From Burkholderia lata (GTDB lineage Bacteria; Pseudomonadota; Gammaproteobacteria; Burkholderiales; Burkholderiaceae), in NCBI RefSeq assembly GCF_000012945.1, contig NC_007511.1:1488001-1552000 (forward strand): a stretch of DNA of 64,000 nt, read 5' to 3'. Every line of letters starts with the position of its first letter. Positions within the stretch are counted from its first letter, which is position 1. Shown in pieces: positions 26,768 to 35,080 of this stretch. Under the pieces are notes generated by a model, which saw nothing but the letters and a program-made list of their open reading frames with translations, was not told the DNA's origin and did not search any database. The position numbers and the translations under genes were made by a program.

Positions 26768-28363
26768 GTGGTTCGCCAGACGCTTGCTCGCGCCGTGCTT
26801 CGCACCGCGTTGATCGGGGGCGTGTTTGCCGGCTGTTTGCTGCCGCCGCCGGCTGCCCTTGCCGGAACCCTCTCGCCGCCCGTCACGCCACACCCGATGA
26901 AGCAGCGGCCGGCTGCTACGCCTTATGCGATGCCGGTCGATTTTCCGGCGATCGTCGACCGCTACGGCCCGGCGGTCGTGACCATCATGACCGCCGCACC
27001 CGACCAGCAGGCCGGCGGGCCGTCCTTCTCGATCCTCGATCCCGACGATCCGCTCGCCGCGTTCTTCCGGCATGACGCACCGCCGCCCGCGCAGGGCCCG
27101 CAGGCGCCAACCCAGGCGCAAGCCCAGGCCCAGGCGCCGGCACCCGACACGGCGCCGCGCGCGGTATCGGGCAGCGGCTCGGGTTTCATCGTCAGTGCCG
27201 ACGGCCTGATCCTCACCTCCGCCCACGTGGTCGACGACGCGACCGACGTGACGGTGCGGCTCACCGACCGCCGCGAATTTAAGGCGACCGTGCTGGCCGT
27301 CGATCCGCAAAGCGATGTCGCGGTGTTGCGTGTCAACGCAACGAAGCTGCCGTTCGTGCGCGTCGGCGATTCGTCGAAGGTACGCGCGGGCGAACCGGTG
27401 ATGACGATCGGTGCGCCGGACGGGTCGGGCAACACGGTCACGGCCGGTATCGTCAGCGCGACGTCGCACCGGCTGCCGGATGGCAGCGCGTTCCCGTTCT
27501 TCGAAACCGACATCGCGCCGAACCCCGACAACTCGGGCGGCCCCGTGTTCAATCGCGCGGGCGACGTGATCGGTATCGCGGTGCAGGTCTATACGGGCGC
27601 CGACCGCTACGCGAGCATGACGTTCGCGATCCCGATCGCGTTTGCCGCAAAGGTGCGTGCGCAACTGCAGAAGCAGATGCAGGCGCAGGCACAGCAGTCG
27701 CAGGCGCCGGGCGAGCCGTCATCCGGTAATGCGATCGGCGTCGACGTGCAGGATGTCGGGATCGGGCTCGCGGCGGCGTTCGGGCTGCCGCGTCCGGCGG
27801 GCGCGCTCGTCAATGGTGTCGCGCCCGGCTCGCCGGCTGCCGCGGCCGGCGTGAAGCCCGGCGACGTGATCGTGAAGCTGGGCGACAAGACGATCGGCCG
27901 CTCGGCCGAGCTGAACGACCTGGCCGCCGCGCTGCCGCCCGGCCAGAAGGCGCCGCTGCGGCTGATCCGCAACCGTGCGCCGGTGATGCTGACGATCACG
28001 GGCGCCGACGAGGCCGCCGGCAACGCGGGTGCGACCGTCGGCATGGCCACGCCGAAGGCGGCTGCACGACCGGGGGCGGGAGCAGGGGCAGCCGACGGCG
28101 GCGACCGCCTCGGGCTGACGATGCACGCGCTCAGCGACGACGAGCGCCGCTCGACGGGGCTCGCGGTGGGAATGATGGTGGACGCGGTGCACGGCCCGGC
28201 AGCCACTGCGGGCATCCAGCCGGGCGATGTCGTGCTGGAGCTCAACGATACGCTGCTCGAGACGCCCGATGACATACCGACGCTCGAAGCGAACGGCAGC
28301 GTGATCGCGGTGCTGATCCAGCGCAACAACGCAAGGAAGTTCGTGTCGGTGCGTGCGCGTTAG
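26768..28363 (+). CDS. HtrA/Do-like serine protease with two PDZ domains and altered active-site motif
   Basis: A 531-residue exported DegP-type protein. A signal peptide (about 1-35) is followed by a Gln/Pro/Ala-rich linker, a trypsin-like domain and two PDZ domains (about 320-420 and 445-525). The triad is His153 (TSAHVVDD), Asp183 (SDVAVLRV) and Ser256, but the nucleophile motif reads PNPDNSGGP, so the glycine that normally builds the oxyanion hole (GNSGG) is Asp254; the preceding TDAAINP is TDIAPNP. It may be inactive or act as a chaperone. GTG 26768 is the start because GGAGG lies 6 bp upstream. It works in the periplasm in protein quality control. Confidence 0.87.
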   Translation: MVRQTLARAVLRTALIGGVFAGCLLPPPAALAGTLSPPVTPHPMKQRPAATPYAMPVDFPAIVDRYGPAVVTIMTAAPDQQAGGPSFSILDPDDPLAAFFRHDAPPPAQGPQAPTQAQAQAQAPAPDTAPRAVSGSGSGFIVSADGLILTSAHVVDDATDVTVRLTDRREFKATVLAVDPQSDVAVLRVNATKLPFVRVGDSSKVRAGEPVMTIGAPDGSGNTVTAGIVSATSHRLPDGSAFPFFETDIAPNPDNSGGPVFNRAGDVIGIAVQVYTGADRYASMTFAIPIAFAAKVRAQLQKQMQAQAQQSQAPGEPSSGNAIGVDVQDVGIGLAAAFGLPRPAGALVNGVAPGSPAAAAGVKPGDVIVKLGDKTIGRSAELNDLAAALPPGQKAPLRLIRNRAPVMLTITGADEAAGNAGATVGMATPKAAARPGAGAGAADGGDRLGLTMHALSDDERRSTGLAVGMMVDAVHGPAATAGIQPGDVVLELNDTLLETPDDIPTLEANGSVIAVLIQRNNARKFVSVRAR

Positions 28364-28367
28364 GGCG

Positions 28368-28397
28368 TTGACGCGCTCGGCATCGTCCGCCTACCAT
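28368..28397 (+). promoter_or_regulatory. Predicted sigma-70 promoter for the leader peptide/exporter transcript
   Basis: TTGACG at 28368-28373 and TACCAT at 28392-28397 are 18 bp apart. The predicted start is near 28404, about 48 nt before the leader ORF. It sits right after the stop of the protease gene, so the exporter has its own transcript. Confidence 0.5.
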
Positions 28398-28451
28398 CGT
28401 CCGATATCGCAGGCAGTCAGCCATCAGCCAGACAATCAGGAGCCATCCGGC

Positions 28452-28502
28452 ATGAAAGCAGCATTCGTCATCGTAGTCGTCCACAGGCGCAGGGTCCGGT
28501 AG
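28452..28502 (+). CDS. Candidate 16-residue leader peptide (attenuation ORF)
   Basis: The ORF reads MKAAFVIVVVHRRRVR and has a good ribosome site (AGGAG at 28438-28442, 9 bp before the ATG). It ends 24 bp before an intrinsic terminator that stands in front of a drug-exporter gene. The AFVIVV segment resembles the arrest region of macrolide leader peptides such as ErmCL (IFVI), and the RRRVR end contains the Arg-X-Arg pattern known to stall macrolide-bound ribosomes. Two of the arginine codons are AGG, rare in this GC-rich genome. The resemblance is by eye. It would sense slow or drug-stalled translation and control readthrough. Confidence 0.6.
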   Translation: MKAAFVIVVVHRRRVR

Positions 28503-28600
28503 CGGCACCGCGCCGGCACCCATGCGCCCCCGACTCGTTCGGGGGCTTTTTTTTGCATTGCGCACGGCCGTGCGGCACGTGCGCGGATGGCATCCGCTTG
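28487..28600 (+). promoter_or_regulatory. Attenuator-like leader RNA of the Bcr/CflA exporter
   Basis: Three structures follow each other. Hairpin 1 pairs 28487-28499 (inside the last leader codons) with 28513-28527, with two bulges. The terminator hairpin (28526-28546) is listed separately. A third inverted repeat, 28583-28589 with 28591-28597, buries the GGATGG ribosome site directly before the TTG start at 28598. A palindrome CGCACGGCCGTGCG lies at 28561-28574. A ribosome stalled on the leader would open hairpin 1; I could not find a clear antiterminator pairing, so the mechanism is only partly explained. Confidence 0.55.
28526..28554 (+). terminator. Intrinsic terminator between leader peptide and exporter
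   Basis: An 8-bp stem (GCCCCCGA with TCGGGGGC, 28526-28533 and 28539-28546) with a 5-nt loop is followed by eight T residues at 28547-28554. It lies 160 bp after the protease stop but only 44 bp before the exporter start, and downstream of a small ORF, so it fits an attenuator better than a simple gene end. Confidence 0.88.
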
Positions 28601-29809
28601 CAATCGAACCTGCCGGTCGCTTCCGAACGGGCGTCGCCGAGACACGCGACGCTGATCCTGCTGTGCGCATGCTCGGTGCTGCCGCTGAGCCTGTTCCTGC
28701 CGTCGCTGCCGGCCATCGCGCGCGACCTGCGCGCCGATTACGCGCTCGTAGCGTTGTCGCTCGGCGGTTACGCGGCGGTGGCCGCATCGCTCGAATTCGT
28801 GATGGGGCCGCTGTCGGACCGGTTCGGGCGGCGGCCGGTCGTGCTGGCGAGCGTCGGCGTGTTCGCGCTCGGCTCGTTGGGCTGCGCGATGGCGACCGAT
28901 ATTCGTGCGTTTCTCGCATGCCGGCTGATGCAGGCGGCGATCACGTCGGTCTATCCGGTGTCGATGGCGACGATCCGGGACACCGGCGGCGGTGCGCGCG
29001 CGGCGAGCCGGATCGGCTATGCGGCGATGGCGGCCGCGTTCGCGCCGATGCTCGGCCCCACGCTCGGCGGCGCGCTCGACCAGACGATGGGCTGGCGCGC
29101 GAGCTTCTGGCTGCTCGGCGTGGCGGGCATCGCGCTGTTCGTCTGGTGCGCGTTCGATCTCGTCGAAACCCACGCGAACCGGTCGTCGAGCCTCGGGCAG
29201 CAGCTTCGCGCGTATCCGGCGCTGCTCCGTGCGCGCCGTTTCTGGGCCTATGCGCTCTGCATGGCGTTTTCGACCGGCTCGTTCTACGCGTTCCTGGCCG
29301 GCGCACCGCTCGCCGCGCAAACGGTGTTCGGCATCGCGCCCGCGAAGATCGGCGTCTACATGGGGACCGTCACGGCCGGTTTTGTGTGCGGCAGCTTCCT
29401 GGCCGCGCGTTACGCGCGCCGCTACGCGCTGGCCACGACGATCCTGTGCGGACGGGTGGTCGCGTGCGCGGGGCCGTTGGTCGGCCTCGCGCTGATGTTC
29501 GGTGGCGCGACGCAGGCGATCGCATGGTTCGGGCCGTGCGTGCTGGTCGGCATCGGCAACGGGCTGACCAATCCCGGCGCGCATGCCGGCGCGGTGTCGG
29601 TGCGCCCGGAGCTGGCGGGGAGCGCGTCGGGGCTGGCGGGCGCGATGACGATCGCCGGTGGCGCCGCGCTTTCGTCGTTGACGGGCGCGGTGCTGACGGC
29701 TGGCAACGCGGGCTATGCGCCGCTGGCGATGATGCTGCTGTCTGCCGCGATCGCGCTGGCGGCGGCCGTCTGCGTGCGGGTGTTCGATGCGCGGGACGCG
29801 GGGCCGTGA
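28598..29809 (+). CDS. Bcr/CflA-type MFS multidrug exporter
   Basis: A 403-residue major facilitator drug exporter with twelve membrane segments. The Bcr/CflA group is recognised from LSLFLPSLPAIARDL in segment 1, the loop 2-3 motif MGPLSDRFGRRPVVL, and SVYPVSMATIRDTG in segment 4. These pumps use the proton gradient to expel drugs such as chloramphenicol, bicyclomycin or sulfonamides. An ATG at 28553 overlaps the upstream terminator and is unlikely; TTG at 28598, with GGATGG upstream, is the proposed start. The leader peptide and terminator upstream suggest induction by translation inhibitors. Confidence 0.85.
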   Translation: MQSNLPVASERASPRHATLILLCACSVLPLSLFLPSLPAIARDLRADYALVALSLGGYAAVAASLEFVMGPLSDRFGRRPVVLASVGVFALGSLGCAMATDIRAFLACRLMQAAITSVYPVSMATIRDTGGGARAASRIGYAAMAAAFAPMLGPTLGGALDQTMGWRASFWLLGVAGIALFVWCAFDLVETHANRSSSLGQQLRAYPALLRARRFWAYALCMAFSTGSFYAFLAGAPLAAQTVFGIAPAKIGVYMGTVTAGFVCGSFLAARYARRYALATTILCGRVVACAGPLVGLALMFGGATQAIAWFGPCVLVGIGNGLTNPGAHAGAVSVRPELAGSASGLAGAMTIAGGAALSSLTGAVLTAGNAGYAPLAMMLLSAAIALAAAVCVRVFDARDAGP

Positions 29810-29956
29810 GCGCAGGCGCGCAGGACCAGGCACGGGTGCGGGCGCGCTACCGTGCCGCGGGCGATTGGCGGACAATCGGTCGAATATCGGGAGACGACGA
29901 ACCCTCCGCGCACCGAGTCATCCCCGACGCGCGCAGGGTGACTGGACGAGGATGCG

Positions 29957-30496
29957 ATGAGCGACTTTTCTGATTTTCAGCGGGAGATTGCCGACGCCGC
30001 GAGGGCGACCTTCAGGGCGCTGCGGGCGCTGCACCCGGACGAGCATTTCTACGCGTTCGCGCTGTACACCGACAGCGGTGCGATGACGGTGGTGCCGGCG
30101 GCCAACTCGGTCGAGGGCCTGCGCCGGACCCGCGAGCAACAGGCCGTTCCGGACGACGACCCGTGGTATGCGTGGGGCTTTTCCGAATGGGCGTACGCGG
30201 CGGCGGAAGCGTCGCCGTTCAATGCGATCTGCGGCAAGCTCGCCGATGACTTGCTGAGCCCGCAGTTTGTCCGGTCGAGATTCCCGGAATTTTCGCGGCA
30301 ACTGCACGCCTCGATGATCGAGGCGTTGCACTTGCTCGACCGCGAAGGCCTGTTCGGCACGGGCGACGAAAGGGCGGCGATCACGCTGTTCGTGTCGATC
30401 AGCGACGACGACGCTGCCGAGGCGCTGGAAAACGAATCGGCGAAGGCGCTGAATCCGCCGGCCGTTGCCGACGCATTCCTGCGCCGTTACGACTGA
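29957..30496 (+). CDS. DUF4303 family protein
   Basis: A 179-residue soluble protein of the DUF4303 family. Its N-terminal part (FQREIADAARATFRALRALHPDEHFYAFALYTD) and the following DDDPWYAWGFSEWAYAA segment match the family layout. Relatives are small cytoplasmic proteins seen next to toxin or immunity genes in some bacteria, but nothing here marks it as such. GAGG precedes the ATG. It starts 147 bp after the exporter and probably has its own promoter. Confidence 0.75.
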   Translation: MSDFSDFQREIADAARATFRALRALHPDEHFYAFALYTDSGAMTVVPAANSVEGLRRTREQQAVPDDDPWYAWGFSEWAYAAAEASPFNAICGKLADDLLSPQFVRSRFPEFSRQLHASMIEALHLLDREGLFGTGDERAAITLFVSISDDDAAEALENESAKALNPPAVADAFLRRYD

Positions 30497-30559
30497 GCGA
30501 ATTCGGGATGTCGCACGGCGACCTCGGGCAGGCGGCCGCCATGCGTGCTGCGTGACGGC

Positions 30560-31258
30560 TTACGGCTTTGCGCCCACGACGAACTCGAACGTCGCGACGC
30601 CGTCGACGCCGCCCGTGACGCGGTCACCGGGCTGCAGCGCACCGACGCCAGCCGGCGTGCCGGTGAAGATCAGGTCGCCGGCCTTCAGCTCGACCGAGCG
30701 CGACACATACGCGATGACGTCGGGCACGGCCCAGATCATGTCGGCCAGGTCGCCTTGCTGGCGCGTGTCGCCGTTCACTGCGAGCCAGATGCGGCCCGTC
30801 GCCGGGTGGCCGGTAGCGGACGCCGCGCGCAGCGCGGTCACGGGGCCCGATGCGTCGAAACCCTTCGCCCAGTCCCACGGACGGCTCAGCTTCTTCGCTT
30901 CGGCCTGCAGGTCGCGGCGCGTGAGGTCGATGCCGACGCCGTAGCCCCACACGTGCGACAGCGCGTCGGCCGGGTCGATCGCCCGGCCGTCCTTGCCGAT
31001 CGCGACGACCAGCTCGATTTCGTGATGAAGGTCGTTCGTCAGCGGCGGATAGGCGACGGTGCCGCTGGCCGGGACGATCGCGTCGGCCGGCTTCGTGAAG
31101 AAGAACGGCGGTTCGCGGTCGGGATCGGCGCCCATTTCGCGCGCGTGGTCGGCGTAGTTGCGGCCGACACAGAAGACGCGGCGCACCGGAAAGCGCGCGG
31201 ACGACTGTTCGACTTCGACGGAAGGACGCTCGGCAGCGTCGATGACATAAGCGGACAT
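30560..31258 (-). CDS. Fumarylacetoacetate hydrolase family protein
   Basis: A 232-residue enzyme of the FAH family. The metal-binding HHEIELVVAIG motif, the RVFCVGRNYADH entry, the DLTRRDLQ helix and the final TGTPAGVG loop are all seen. Family members cleave or decarboxylate acylpyruvates, oxaloacetate or ring-cleavage products with Mg2+. The length is typical of the short acylpyruvase type rather than full fumarylacetoacetase. ATG at 31258 is the start giving the family N-terminus (MSAYVID). It is followed on the same strand by nothing co-directional that would fix the pathway; an AraC regulator gene lies upstream on the same strand. Confidence 0.87.
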   Translation of the reverse strand: MSAYVIDAAERPSVEVEQSSARFPVRRVFCVGRNYADHAREMGADPDREPPFFFTKPADAIVPASGTVAYPPLTNDLHHEIELVVAIGKDGRAIDPADALSHVWGYGVGIDLTRRDLQAEAKKLSRPWDWAKGFDASGPVTALRAASATGHPATGRIWLAVNGDTRQQGDLADMIWAVPDVIAYVSRSVELKAGDLIFTGTPAGVGALQPGDRVTGGVDGVATFEFVVGAKP

Positions 31259-31383
31259 CGGATGGCCTCGTTCGGTGGGAAGACGGATGCCGCGCCCGTG
31301 CGGCGCACGGGCCGGCATGCGTGCAACGATACCCGACGCCCGTGCGGCCGGATGCGACGCAACTGCGTTTTACCGGGACAAAA

Positions 31384-32325
31384 CTACGCGTCGGCGGCCG
31401 TCGGTGTGTCGTCGCCGTCCGGCAGCGCGGCGTTCGCGTCGCGGTACGCCTTCGGTGACACGCCGACCCGCGCACGGAAGCGCCGCGCGAAATACCCTTC
31501 GTCGCGGAAGCCGACCGAGCGCGCGATATCTGCGATGCGCCGGCTCGTGTGGGCCAGCAGCGACTGCGCGAGCGCGATCCGGCGCTCGGTCACGAGATCG
31601 GTGAAGGTGCTGCCGGTTTCCTTGCGGACCAGGTGCGCGAGGTAGTTGGGCGACAGGAACGCGGCCTCGGCGGTCGCGGCGAGCGTCAGGTCTTCGCGGG
31701 TCAGGTTGGCGCGCACGTGCCGCAGCACGCGTGCAAGTGCGTCGCGCCGGCCCGCGCGCTGGGCGCCGCGCTGCGCGAGCTTGTCGAGCGCCCCCGCGTA
31801 CTGCGTGCAGACGAGCCCGATCAGCTGCAGCAGGTAGCCGCGCAGCAACGTGGTCGAGCCGAACGTGCGCACGCGATCGGTGTCGAGCATGCACAGTGCG
31901 AGGCGGCGCGCTTCGTCGTAGGCGTCGCCGGTCAGGATGAAGTCGAGATGTTCCTGGAAGCGGAACGGCGTCAGCTCGGGAAAGCGGTGCGCGGGCACGT
32001 CCTCGAGATCGAGCGGGTCGACGTCGAGATCGGCGCGCAGGAACGCCTGGCTGAAGTTGATCACGATGAAATGCGCGCCTTCCGGGTGCGGGATCAGGTG
32101 CTCGCGGTGCGGCAGCACGAACGCGAGCGCGCCGCGCGGAAACGGCCGCGTGACGCCGCCGATCCGCTGCTCGGTGTCGCCGCCGAGGTTGAACTGGATC
32201 TGGAAATACGCGTGCCGGTGCGGCTCGGTGATCGCCTGGCGCGACGCCTGGTCGCGGATGTAGAAGTCGAGCCGGTCGCTGCGTTCGGGCATCCCGTACA
32301 GGCGCGGCGGGGCGATGGAGGGCAT
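31384..32325 (-). CDS. AraC family transcriptional regulator
   Basis: A 313-residue regulator. The N-terminal part (about 20-130) is a cupin-like ligand-binding domain with PHRHAYFQIQFNLGG and FVLPHREHLIPHPEG, and the C-terminal part (about 205-300) holds two AraC helix-turn-helix motifs ending in SVGFRDEGYFARRFRARVGVSPKAYR. It is preceded by the YkgJ-like gene on the same strand and followed by the FAH-family gene, its most likely target. The inducer is unknown, and no operator is apparent in the gap 31259-31383. Confidence 0.9.
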   Translation of the reverse strand: MPSIAPPRLYGMPERSDRLDFYIRDQASRQAITEPHRHAYFQIQFNLGGDTEQRIGGVTRPFPRGALAFVLPHREHLIPHPEGAHFIVINFSQAFLRADLDVDPLDLEDVPAHRFPELTPFRFQEHLDFILTGDAYDEARRLALCMLDTDRVRTFGSTTLLRGYLLQLIGLVCTQYAGALDKLAQRGAQRAGRRDALARVLRHVRANLTREDLTLAATAEAAFLSPNYLAHLVRKETGSTFTDLVTERRIALAQSLLAHTSRRIADIARSVGFRDEGYFARRFRARVGVSPKAYRDANAALPDGDDTPTAADA

Positions 32326-32444
32326 GAAGGATTCTGCTGTTCGTGACGCGGTTGAGCCGCGATGGTACAGCGAACCGGGCGCGACGGCGATCTGTGCAGC
32401 CGCGCGGCGTTGCCCGGTGTCGCTCGCGGCGTGCCGCGTGGCGA

Positions 32445-33236
32445 TCACTCGTCCGGGTGGAAGCCGAGATAACGGGCGTGCGGGCTGCCGCTGCCGGCAC
32501 GCTGACTGGCCGCGCCGACCGACACGAGCGCGTCCATCGTCGACGTGCGGTTCGACACCAGCGTCCAGGCGATGGCGTCGTCGGCGCTGGCCGGCACGGA
32601 CTCCGACTCCGACGCGCGCAATGCCGTCAGTGCCGCAAGCAGCGTGGCGGCCGGCGGCGCATGGACGGCGAACCCTTCGTTGGCCACGGCCGCCGTATCG
32701 ATTCCCAATGCCGCGCAAAGCCGCGCCCGCAGCGGCGTCTCGGCTTCGCTCGCCGCACGCGAGCGCGCGATGTTCTCGCGGGTGTCCGCGTCGACGATCG
32801 TGCCGCCGCGGACGAACGGTGCCTGCTGCCATGCGTCGGGCGTGCATTGCTTGCCGTCCGGCACCAGCGGCACGAACGGATTCACTTCGGCCGGATAGAT
32901 CCGGCACACGAGCGGCCGCTCGTCGTAGATCGCGCAGCGCAGATCGTCGAGCAGGTTCGGGCACGGCCCGGCATGGGTCGCGGTGAGCATGACCGTGATG
33001 CGGACGGGCAGCGAGCCGCTGAGCGCGGCGGTCGAGCGCACGCGCTTGTAAGCGGCGAATGCGTTGTCGGGCTCGGGCTCGACGAGCCACGGCATCGCGT
33101 CGCACAGCAGCTCCACGTGGCCGCCGCGCCGCAGCCACGCAGTGGCCTCGTCGATCGTCAGCGGAATGCGCAGGTCGCGGCAGCATCCGCCGCAGCCGTT
33201 GCAGGCAAAGTCGAGGTCGGTGGGGGTGTCGTTCAT
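32445..33236 (-). CDS. YkgJ family cysteine-cluster protein
   Basis: A 263-residue protein with the metal-binding cysteine cluster CNGCGGCCRD near residues 12-21 and further cysteines in GPCPNL, RCAIYDERPLVCRIYP, together matching the CxxCxxCC pattern of the YkgJ (UPF0153) family. The cluster probably binds zinc or iron-sulfur; the function is unknown. The remaining C-terminal half is Ala/Ser-rich and less conserved. It lies 60 bp before a uracil-DNA glycosylase gene on the same strand and may share its transcript. Confidence 0.82.
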   Translation of the reverse strand: MNDTPTDLDFACNGCGGCCRDLRIPLTIDEATAWLRRGGHVELLCDAMPWLVEPEPDNAFAAYKRVRSTAALSGSLPVRITVMLTATHAGPCPNLLDDLRCAIYDERPLVCRIYPAEVNPFVPLVPDGKQCTPDAWQQAPFVRGGTIVDADTRENIARSRAASEAETPLRARLCAALGIDTAAVANEGFAVHAPPAATLLAALTALRASESESVPASADDAIAWTLVSNRTSTMDALVSVGAASQRAGSGSPHARYLGFHPDE

Positions 33237-33296
33237 GCTCGATTCGATACGGATTACGGGGGTGTCGCGAAACGTCGCGACATGTCGGTGGATTCT

Positions 33297-33896
33297 TTAC
33301 GGGGCGACCAGCGGCGCGACCCGGCGTCGCAGCTCTGGCACGACCGCGGCGTCGAACCACGGGTGGTGCTTGAACCACGCCTGGTTGCGCGGCGACGGAT
33401 GCGGCAGCGGCAACACGTCGGGGCCATAGTCGCGCCAGGCGTGCACGGTGTCGGTCAGCGTGGCCTTGCGCGTATCGCGCAGGAAATGCCGCTGCGCGTA
33501 CTGGCCGATCAGCAGCGTGAGCCGGATCGACGGCAGCTCGGCGAGCAAGCGGTCGATCCACAGCGGCGCGCATTCGGGGCGCGGCGGGTTGTCGCCGCTT
33601 GCGCCGCGGCCCGGGTAGCAGAAACCCATCGGCACGATCGCGAAGCGCGTCTCGTCGTAGAACGTGTCGGCGTCGACGTCGAGCCAGCCGCGCAGCCGCT
33701 TGCCGCTCGCGTCGTCCCACGGAATGCCGCTCGCATGGACGCGTGCGCCCGGCGCCTGCCCGACGATCAGAATGCGCGCGTCGCGATGGGCCCGCACGAC
33801 GGGGCGCGGGCCGAGCGGCAGGTCGGCTTCGCAGGCACGGCACGCGCGGATTTCGGTAAGCAGCACGTCGAGCGGCGCGCGCGTGGGTTTCGGCAT
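33297..33896 (-). CDS. Uracil-DNA glycosylase family protein (family 4/5-like)
   Basis: A 199-residue DNA repair-type protein. It has motif A as ILIVGQAPGARVH, the C-terminal motif B as PLPHPSPRN, and four cysteines placed to bind a 4Fe-4S cluster (CRAC near residue 18, GFC and PEC in the middle). That combination marks the thermophile-type uracil-DNA glycosylases, which remove uracil from DNA. It is a little shorter than the usual family, which lacks no motif visibly. Chromosomal context with the YkgJ protein gives no further hint. Confidence 0.84.
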   Translation of the reverse strand: MPKPTRAPLDVLLTEIRACRACEADLPLGPRPVVRAHRDARILIVGQAPGARVHASGIPWDDASGKRLRGWLDVDADTFYDETRFAIVPMGFCYPGRGASGDNPPRPECAPLWIDRLLAELPSIRLTLLIGQYAQRHFLRDTRKATLTDTVHAWRDYGPDVLPLPHPSPRNQAWFKHHPWFDAAVVPELRRRVAPLVAP

Positions 33897-34018
33897 CGAA
33901 TCTGATCGGGGACGGAGTGGTCATGCGGCGTCACCCGGTGGGCGCGTGCCGGGCGCCGACAGGCGGCCCGGACAGGCGTGGCGCGGGAGCGCGCGCCGCC
34001 TGCATCACGCGGCGCGCA

Positions 34019-35080
34019 TCAAGCCTGCGACAGGCCCGCTGCGCCGCTTTCGGCGACGGCAGCATCATACAACGCGGTTTGCGCGATCGCTCTGGCGATC
34101 CTCGCGTCGTCGTGCGAACCGTCGAGCATGCCCCAGCGCCGGTATTGGGACAGGAACCACTCGCCTTCGCGCGGATCGGGGCGGTTCACGGCGCCACCGT
34201 CGTGGAAGCGGATCGGCAGCGGCGGCACGGCGAACGGGCCCGATCCGTAGTCGCCGAGCAGGCGCGGTGCGATCAGCCGGGCCGGCACACCGAGCGCATC
34301 GGGCGACGCGAGCCAGTCGGCCGTCTCGCGACGGTGCGGGGCGCTGTCGAGCCATGCGCAGGCATCGACGAGCGTGCGGATCAGCGCGCGGGCCGTGGCC
34401 GGGTACAGCGCGACGAAATCGCGCCGGGTCGCGAGCACCTTCTCCGGATGATCGGGCCAGATCTCGCTCGTGACGGCAATGGTCCGCCCCGCGCCGCAGG
34501 CCTCGGCCACCGCATGCCACGGTTCGCCGGCGCAGAAGCCGTCGAGTTCGCCGCTCGCGAGCGCGGCCACCATCTCGGGCGGCGGGATCACGACGCTGCG
34601 CACGTCGCGCAGCGGATCGACATCGTGAGACGCGAGCCAGTGGTTCAGCCACATCGCGTGCGTGCCGGTCGGGAAGGTCTGGGCAAGAAGTGGCTTGCGG
34701 CCGAGCGTCGTGAACGCGTCGCGCACGCTGCCGCTCGCGCGATACGCGTCGGCGAGGCCGCGCGACAACGAGATCGCCTGGCCATTGCGGTTCAGCACCA
34801 TCAGCGCGGCCATGTCGGCCTGCGGGCCGCCGATCCCGAGCTGCAGCCCGCAGACGAGCCCGTACAGCGCATGCGCGGCGTCGAGCTCGCCGCTCAGCAG
34901 CTTGTCGCGCACGGCGGCCCACGACGGCTGGCGGCTGAGTTCGAGCGTGAGGCCGTGCCGCGCGCCGAGGTTCAGGCGTTGCGCGACGATCAGCGGGGCC
35001 GCATCGCTCAGCGCGACGAACCCGAGGCGAAGATGCGCGCGTTCCGGCGCGGCGGGAGAGGAAGTATCCATGGCATTCAT
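34019..35080 (-). CDS. nasS: NasS, nitrate-sensing partner of NasT
   Basis: A 353-residue protein of the NrtA/CmpA (nitrate-binding ABC substrate-binding) family without signal peptide, as expected for NasS. Segments typical of the family are LRLGFVALSDAAPLIVA, GTHAMWLNHWLA, and GELDGFCAGEPWHAVA. In other bacteria, NasS holds the antiterminator NasT and releases it when nitrate or nitrite binds. ATG at 35080 overlaps the nasT stop (ATGA), so the two are made together. In context with nasT, cobA and the nitrate operon the assignment is firm. Confidence 0.9.
   Translation of the reverse strand: MNAMDTSSPAAPERAHLRLGFVALSDAAPLIVAQRLNLGARHGLTLELSRQPSWAAVRDKLLSGELDAAHALYGLVCGLQLGIGGPQADMAALMVLNRNGQAISLSRGLADAYRASGSVRDAFTTLGRKPLLAQTFPTGTHAMWLNHWLASHDVDPLRDVRSVVIPPPEMVAALASGELDGFCAGEPWHAVAEACGAGRTIAVTSEIWPDHPEKVLATRRDFVALYPATARALIRTLVDACAWLDSAPHRRETADWLASPDALGVPARLIAPRLLGDYGSGPFAVPPLPIRFHDGGAVNRPDPREGEWFLSQYRRWGMLDGSHDDARIARAIAQTALYDAAVAESGAAGLSQA

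Noticed and set aside
28553..28597. ATG start for the Bcr/CflA exporter at 28553
   Set aside because: It overlaps the T run of an intrinsic terminator and has no ribosome site; TTG 28598 is better placed.
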